Assembly (NCBI GenBank): GCA_002702945.1
Contig: PADF01000036.1
Location: 1 to 9,218 of the forward strand
DNA length: 9,218 nucleotides
DNA from: Methanobacteriota archaeon
GTDB lineage: Archaea; Thermoplasmatota; Poseidoniia; Poseidoniales; Poseidoniaceae
Direction of reading: 5' to 3'
Position 1 is the stretch's first letter. The number at the start of each line of letters is the position of its first letter. Below are positions 5,718-9,218 of this stretch, piece by piece. Both the position numbers and the translations under genes were made by a program. Below the pieces are notes generated by a model, which saw only the letters and a program-made list of their open reading frames with translations, was not told where the DNA came from and made no database searches.

Positions 5718-8700
5718 CTATTCAAGTTGTTCTTGATAGTAATTAGCCAATTGTTCCATGCTCCAACCTTGTTCAAGATATGCTTGGATAGTTTCTTTAT
5801 CCCAACCAGGACATTTTGCTAGGTCTTCATCAGTGATTTCGTGAGTATTTTGTTGAGAGGTTTCTTCACTTCCCGAGTTACTACCGTCAAGTACTGGCAT
5901 TGCCCAAGAATCGGCTTCAGTATTCGTATCAGAACTTTGGGCTAGCATCATTTCTTGTTCTTCTATTGAGACTAGGTCCTTTGCTGATTCAGCCTTAGAT
6001 TCTAACTGTTTTAGAATGATAAACGCTCCAAATGCTAATAGTGCAGCACACAGCATGATGAGTAGCATAGTTGAACTAGAGTCTTCATTCTCACCTTTGC
6101 TCTTTTCAGCTAGATTTAATCTCTGGGTATTTGAACATCCTTCGGTATCAGTTGGAGTATTTTCAGGAGTATCTGGGCAGATATCTGCCTCATTTAGAAT
6201 TCCATCACCGTCATCATCCCCAACCGGATCAATTGTTTGATTGTTTGAATTATTATTGACAGGTTCTATTCCACCTAAATCACAACCTAAGGCATCTGCT
6301 TCATTAATTCCATCACCGTCAGCATCTGCCATATTTAGGGCATCAAATGGAGTCACAGTAGTAACATCACTGTCTAAGGCAGTACTTTGAGCCCAAGCGA
6401 TTTCAATATCATCTCGAATACAATCGCCATCAGTATCAATCAAAAGTGGATGACTACCTTGAATATACTCAACTAGATTACTTAGGCCATCGCCATCAGC
6501 ATCGTACATATCTTCTGTAATTCCTGAATCTAAAACTCGCTTTGTACGATTTAATCCGTTAGGAACTTCCCACTTATCGATTAGTCCATCTTGGTCAGTA
6601 TCAGTAACATTATCCAAACGATTCCAGTCAACATTCCAAGCCTCTTTGTAGACTTGGGCTATAACTGGTGAATGAATAATTACACCCATTTCTCTATTTC
6701 GATTCATCGCCGAACTTCCAAGATTTATTGAAGATACTAAGACGCTATTTTCATCGACAATTATTCCTTTATTATGCAGTTTTGATACATCATCATCTTC
6801 ACTCATAACAATCGCAGTAGCGTCTAATCCTTCAGTTCCGTTCCATTGTTCATTTAGCAAATCAATGATATCTTGGTCATCATCGTCTAAATATGCTCCA
6901 TTGATTATTACTTTGACTGCAACCCCTCTCAAGGCTGCTTGGTAAAGTGAATTTATCACAGGACTTTGTTGTCCCCAGCCCCAGTTCCAATCAACATCAA
7001 GAGTCTGCTGAGATAATACAACTTCATAGTAGGCACTATCGATCAAGTTAGTTATACCAGTTATACAATTGTCGGGACATGTTAGAACTTCTCCACTAAC
7101 ATCTACTGAATAAGAGGCAGCAGTTCCACCACTGCCAGGAGAGTTTACCCCAGGCATGGTCCAATCAGAAGGAGCATCAGAAGATGAGTAAGCAGTAATG
7201 TAAGATGACTGAGTATTAGTGTCAAACTCCATTTGCTGTAATACTATTCCTGCCAAATCTTCATTTTCAATTAATACGCTCCATTCCACATTTCCTCTGA
7301 CACCAGGGGCTGGAACAGATGATGGTTTCCAATTTCCAGAGGACATCCAAACACTATTACCATCTCTAACTGCAACTTTACTGTGAATGAATCTATATTG
7401 CTCTTCATATTCTCCTCCGAACCAAAATACTTCAGCACCTGCATTATCCAGTTCACTAGCAAATCCATATTGGAGTTGCATGTCGCTGTATGACCAAATA
7501 TTACAGTCACAACCTTGATCTAATACTACTTTTACTTCTATACCATTATTTGCCGCATTCATCAATGCTTGAACCAGCCTTGGCTCTTGCATTTGGTATA
7601 GGTGAACTTGAATTGAGGTTGTTGCACCTTCAATCCAGTTCAATAAGTCTAGGAGTCCATCTTGTGGTCCAATAAGGGGAGTTATGGTACTTTGGCCACT
7701 GAACTGATTATCAGTACATAGGTTGCTAGCACCAAGGATACTCCATCGATAGTTCCAATCTGTTGCTGAGTCAGTATCTGGAAGATAATTACACCCATCA
7801 CCTCTTACGTAAATAATCAAATCTATTCCATTGGTTGGTGGACTTACCGACTCTCCATTCCAATCGCTGGAATCAGTAGGTCCATTGTCATAAACAATAG
7901 AATCAGAAATCACACCACTTGTATCCAAAATTCTAATTGATGCTCCGGAATCAGGGATTAACATATTCTCGCCTAGAATTTCGTCAAACGAATAGTATTC
8001 TATCCAATCAGAATTGATTGGTGATGATTCACTAACCCAAATACCAACAGCATCATTAGCCAATACTGCTGAATTTCCTGAAGGTATTGTTAACTGTCCA
8101 ACTGAGTAAGTATTACTATTTCCTCCGGATGTAACTTCAAAACTCCATCCAGTAAGGTATCCTATAGTGTCGCCAATATTTTTGATTTCAACAAAATCTG
8201 AATTACTCACTTCATCATTACTGCCTTGAGACATTATTCTAGTGAAAATTATGTCTCCGGCAACAGCTAAGTTGCTGTAATCAGGATTCTCTTGAGCGGG
8301 TGTACTCCAAGGAGATTCAATCCAACCACTTGAGGAACGAATCTTAGATTTACAAGCAGTATTTTCACCAACTGAAATCTGTTCGATTTCTTCTCCATCA
8401 GGGTTGTATAGTGTTATGTTATGCTGATTCATCAAAATGGAATTATCTAGTCTAACAAGTCCATATTCTCCGCTTGCTAAGATACTACTTTCATTATCCA
8501 TTCCGCTCAAGTTTTCTAGATTAAGATCATTGACATTTCCATATCCTAGGATAAATTCACGATTGCCAAGCGATGTGTCAATTCTCCATCTACTCAAGTT
8601 TATGTCTGAAGAATCATTATTGTATAATTCAATCCAATCATAGTCAGGAGTGGATGAACAAGATGCCATAAATTCTGTGATTAGTAGGTTGTTAGAGTCA

Positions 8701-9218
8701 GTATATTCAGGCCACTGTGGATTGACTTCATTAGGGGTTTGCCAGATAGATTGTACCCATCCAGTCAAGGAGTTTGCAGTCTTCATAGCATAACCGGAAT
8801 GACTGGTCCCAGGGGCGACTAAAGATTCTCCTCCAATGGTCTCATTCCAACCAATAACATCAACTATTGAATTGTATGAATCGACCAAGGTAATTACATC
8901 GGGAACTGTATTCTTAAGTGAGAACGAACTAGTTCCGTTCAAAGAAATCAGCGCCACATCACCTGGTTGGATTAGAGTGTCTGGTTGTAGCGGCAAATCT
9001 ACAGCATCGATGACGAAGTTTCTGTTATTTGCTTTCAATTTCCATCCATCAATATTGACAACAGTAGAATCATTGTTGTATATCTCAATCCATTCTCCTT
9101 TTGGCCAACTTTGGGTATCAGCACCTTCGGGGTCAGGGAAAATTTCACTAAATATAAGATCACTAGAAGATACAGGACTTGTTCCTGGTTCAGGCTGTCC
9201 TGGAGTTGACCAAGAAGA
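5718..9218 (-). CDS. Giant surface protein: tandem lamin-tail domains, two-HKD phospholipase D/nuclease, Ca-binding repeats, membrane anchor (5' truncated)
   Basis: The frame is open from the right edge (9218) to TAG 5718-5720, giving 1166 visible residues; the start lies outside. An apparent TTG start at 9038 falls inside a lamin-tail domain and is not real. Counting from the edge: three lamin-tail (LTD) domains at about 20-167, 178-312 and 320-475, each with a D/E-W-I-E-[IL]-Y-N-N-type core; first PLD half about 515-670 with H612-x-K614-x4-D619; second half about 715-870 with H815-x-K817-x4-D822; four or five Asp-rich calcium-binding/thrombospondin type 3 loops at about 871-1030; a membrane helix at about 1050-1071; an acidic cytoplasmic tail ending GWSMEQLANYYQEQLE. 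Two HKD motifs in one chain form a complete PLD active site. In both, the following GSxN is SSxN (SSGN, SSIN). LTDs occur in extracellular nucleases, so a tethered nuclease or phosphodiesterase outside the cell is the best guess; lipid hydrolysis is the alternative. Confidence 0.9.
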   Translation of the reverse strand, partial: SSWSTPGQPEPGTSPVSSSDLIFSEIFPDPEGADTQSWPKGEWIEIYNNDSTVVNIDGWKLKANNRNFVIDAVDLPLQPDTLIQPGDVALISLNGTSSFSLKNTVPDVITLVDSYNSIVDVIGWNETIGGESLVAPGTSHSGYAMKTANSLTGWVQSIWQTPNEVNPQWPEYTDSNNLLITEFMASCSSTPDYDWIELYNNDSSDINLSRWRIDTSLGNREFILGYGNVNDLNLENLSGMDNESSILASGEYGLVRLDNSILMNQHNITLYNPDGEEIEQISVGENTACKSKIRSSSGWIESPWSTPAQENPDYSNLAVAGDIIFTRIMSQGSNDEVSNSDFVEIKNIGDTIGYLTGWSFEVTSGGNSNTYSVGQLTIPSGNSAVLANDAVGIWVSESSPINSDWIEYYSFDEILGENMLIPDSGASIRILDTSGVISDSIVYDNGPTDSSDWNGESVSPPTNGIDLIIYVRGDGCNYLPDTDSATDWNYRWSILGASNLCTDNQFSGQSTITPLIGPQDGLLDLLNWIEGATTSIQVHLYQMQEPRLVQALMNAANNGIEVKVVLDQGCDCNIWSYSDMQLQYGFASELDNAGAEVFWFGGEYEEQYRFIHSKVAVRDGNSVWMSSGNWKPSSVPAPGVRGNVEWSVLIENEDLAGIVLQQMEFDTNTQSSYITAYSSSDAPSDWTMPGVNSPGSGGTAASYSVDVSGEVLTCPDNCITGITNLIDSAYYEVVLSQQTLDVDWNWGWGQQSPVINSLYQAALRGVAVKVIINGAYLDDDDQDIIDLLNEQWNGTEGLDATAIVMSEDDDVSKLHNKGIIVDENSVLVSSINLGSSAMNRNREMGVIIHSPVIAQVYKEAWNVDWNRLDNVTDTDQDGLIDKWEVPNGLNRTKRVLDSGITEDMYDADGDGLSNLVEYIQGSHPLLIDTDGDCIRDDIEIAWAQSTALDSDVTTVTPFDALNMADADGDGINEADALGCDLGGIEPVNNNSNNQTIDPVGDDDGDGILNEADICPDTPENTPTDTEGCSNTQRLNLAEKSKGENEDSSSTMLLIMLCAALLAFGAFIILKQLESKAESAKDLVSIEEQEMMLAQSSDTNTEADSWAMPVLDGSNSGSEETSQQNTHEITDEDLAKCPGWDKETIQAYLEQGWSMEQLANYYQEQLE
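7779..9161 (-). repeat. Three tandem lamin-tail domain (LTD) repeats in the PLD protein
   Basis: Three LTDs are encoded at about 9161-8718, 8687-8283 and 8261-7779. Each opens with a hydrophobic strand (LIFSEIF, LLITEFM, IIFTRIM), then EWIEIYNN, DWIELYNN or DFVEIKN about 14-20 residues later, then a GW/RW strand. The first two end in a W-[QS]-TP-x-x-x-NP linker. The extreme edge of the window encodes a related linker (SSWSTPGQPEPG), suggesting that another LTD precedes the first one seen. Confidence 0.8.

Noticed and set aside
9036..9038. Possible TTG start of the PLD protein.
   Set aside because: The frame stays open to the window edge, and the upstream codons encode the first strands of a lamin-tail domain (EWIEIYNN), so the gene continues beyond the window.

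Overview
The window looks like an AT-rich chromosome segment from a planktonic marine archaeon, most likely Marine Group II (Candidatus Poseidoniales). This assignment is inference from pattern recognition. The evidence is two very large acidic surface proteins built from Asp/Gly-rich calcium-binding repeats, each ending in one membrane helix and a short cytoplasmic tail; an archaeal TATA box at the right distance from a start codon for a leaderless transcript; and GTGA/GGTGA-type ribosome binding sites. No 16S rRNA or informational protein gene is present to confirm it.

Layout. Positions 1-1521 (+) hold the 3' part of a secreted thrombospondin-type-3-like repeat protein, cut by the left edge. 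It is followed by a TATA box and an 86-residue two-helix membrane protein (1565-1825, +). An AT-only hairpin separates this from everything to the right, which reads on the minus strand. Going leftward in coordinates, i.e. downstream on the minus strand, the order is: a giant surface protein with tandem lamin-tail domains and a two-HKD phospholipase D/nuclease unit (5718 to beyond 9218, cut by the right edge); a YccA/Bax-inhibitor-like membrane protein (4915-5664); an EmrE-type small multidrug resistance transporter (4571-4903); an isopenicillin-N-synthase-family Fe(II)/2-oxoglutarate dioxygenase (3539-4498); thymidine phosphorylase (2215-3537); tRNA-Asn(GTT) with encoded CCA (2090-2165); and a small putative membrane ORF (1856-2059).

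How the genes may work together. BI-1, SMR, dioxygenase and DeoA lie close together in one direction (gaps of 11, 72 and 1 bases), so they may be co-transcribed. The tight dioxygenase-DeoA junction suggests linked substrates. Thymidine phosphorylase releases thymine, and the dioxygenase belongs to the superfamily that contains thymine 7-hydroxylase, so a thymine-oxidising salvage route is a testable guess. The giant PLD protein could act as a surface-tethered nuclease or phosphodiesterase that supplies nucleotides or phosphate upstream of DeoA; this is speculative.

The most intriguing unexplained signal is a short cytoplasmic C-terminal motif (GW[ST]MEQ...YY..) shared by the two otherwise unrelated surface proteins at opposite ends of the window. 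It resembles a common sorting, anchoring or docking tag. I found no CRISPR array, insertion sequence, integrase or phage gene.
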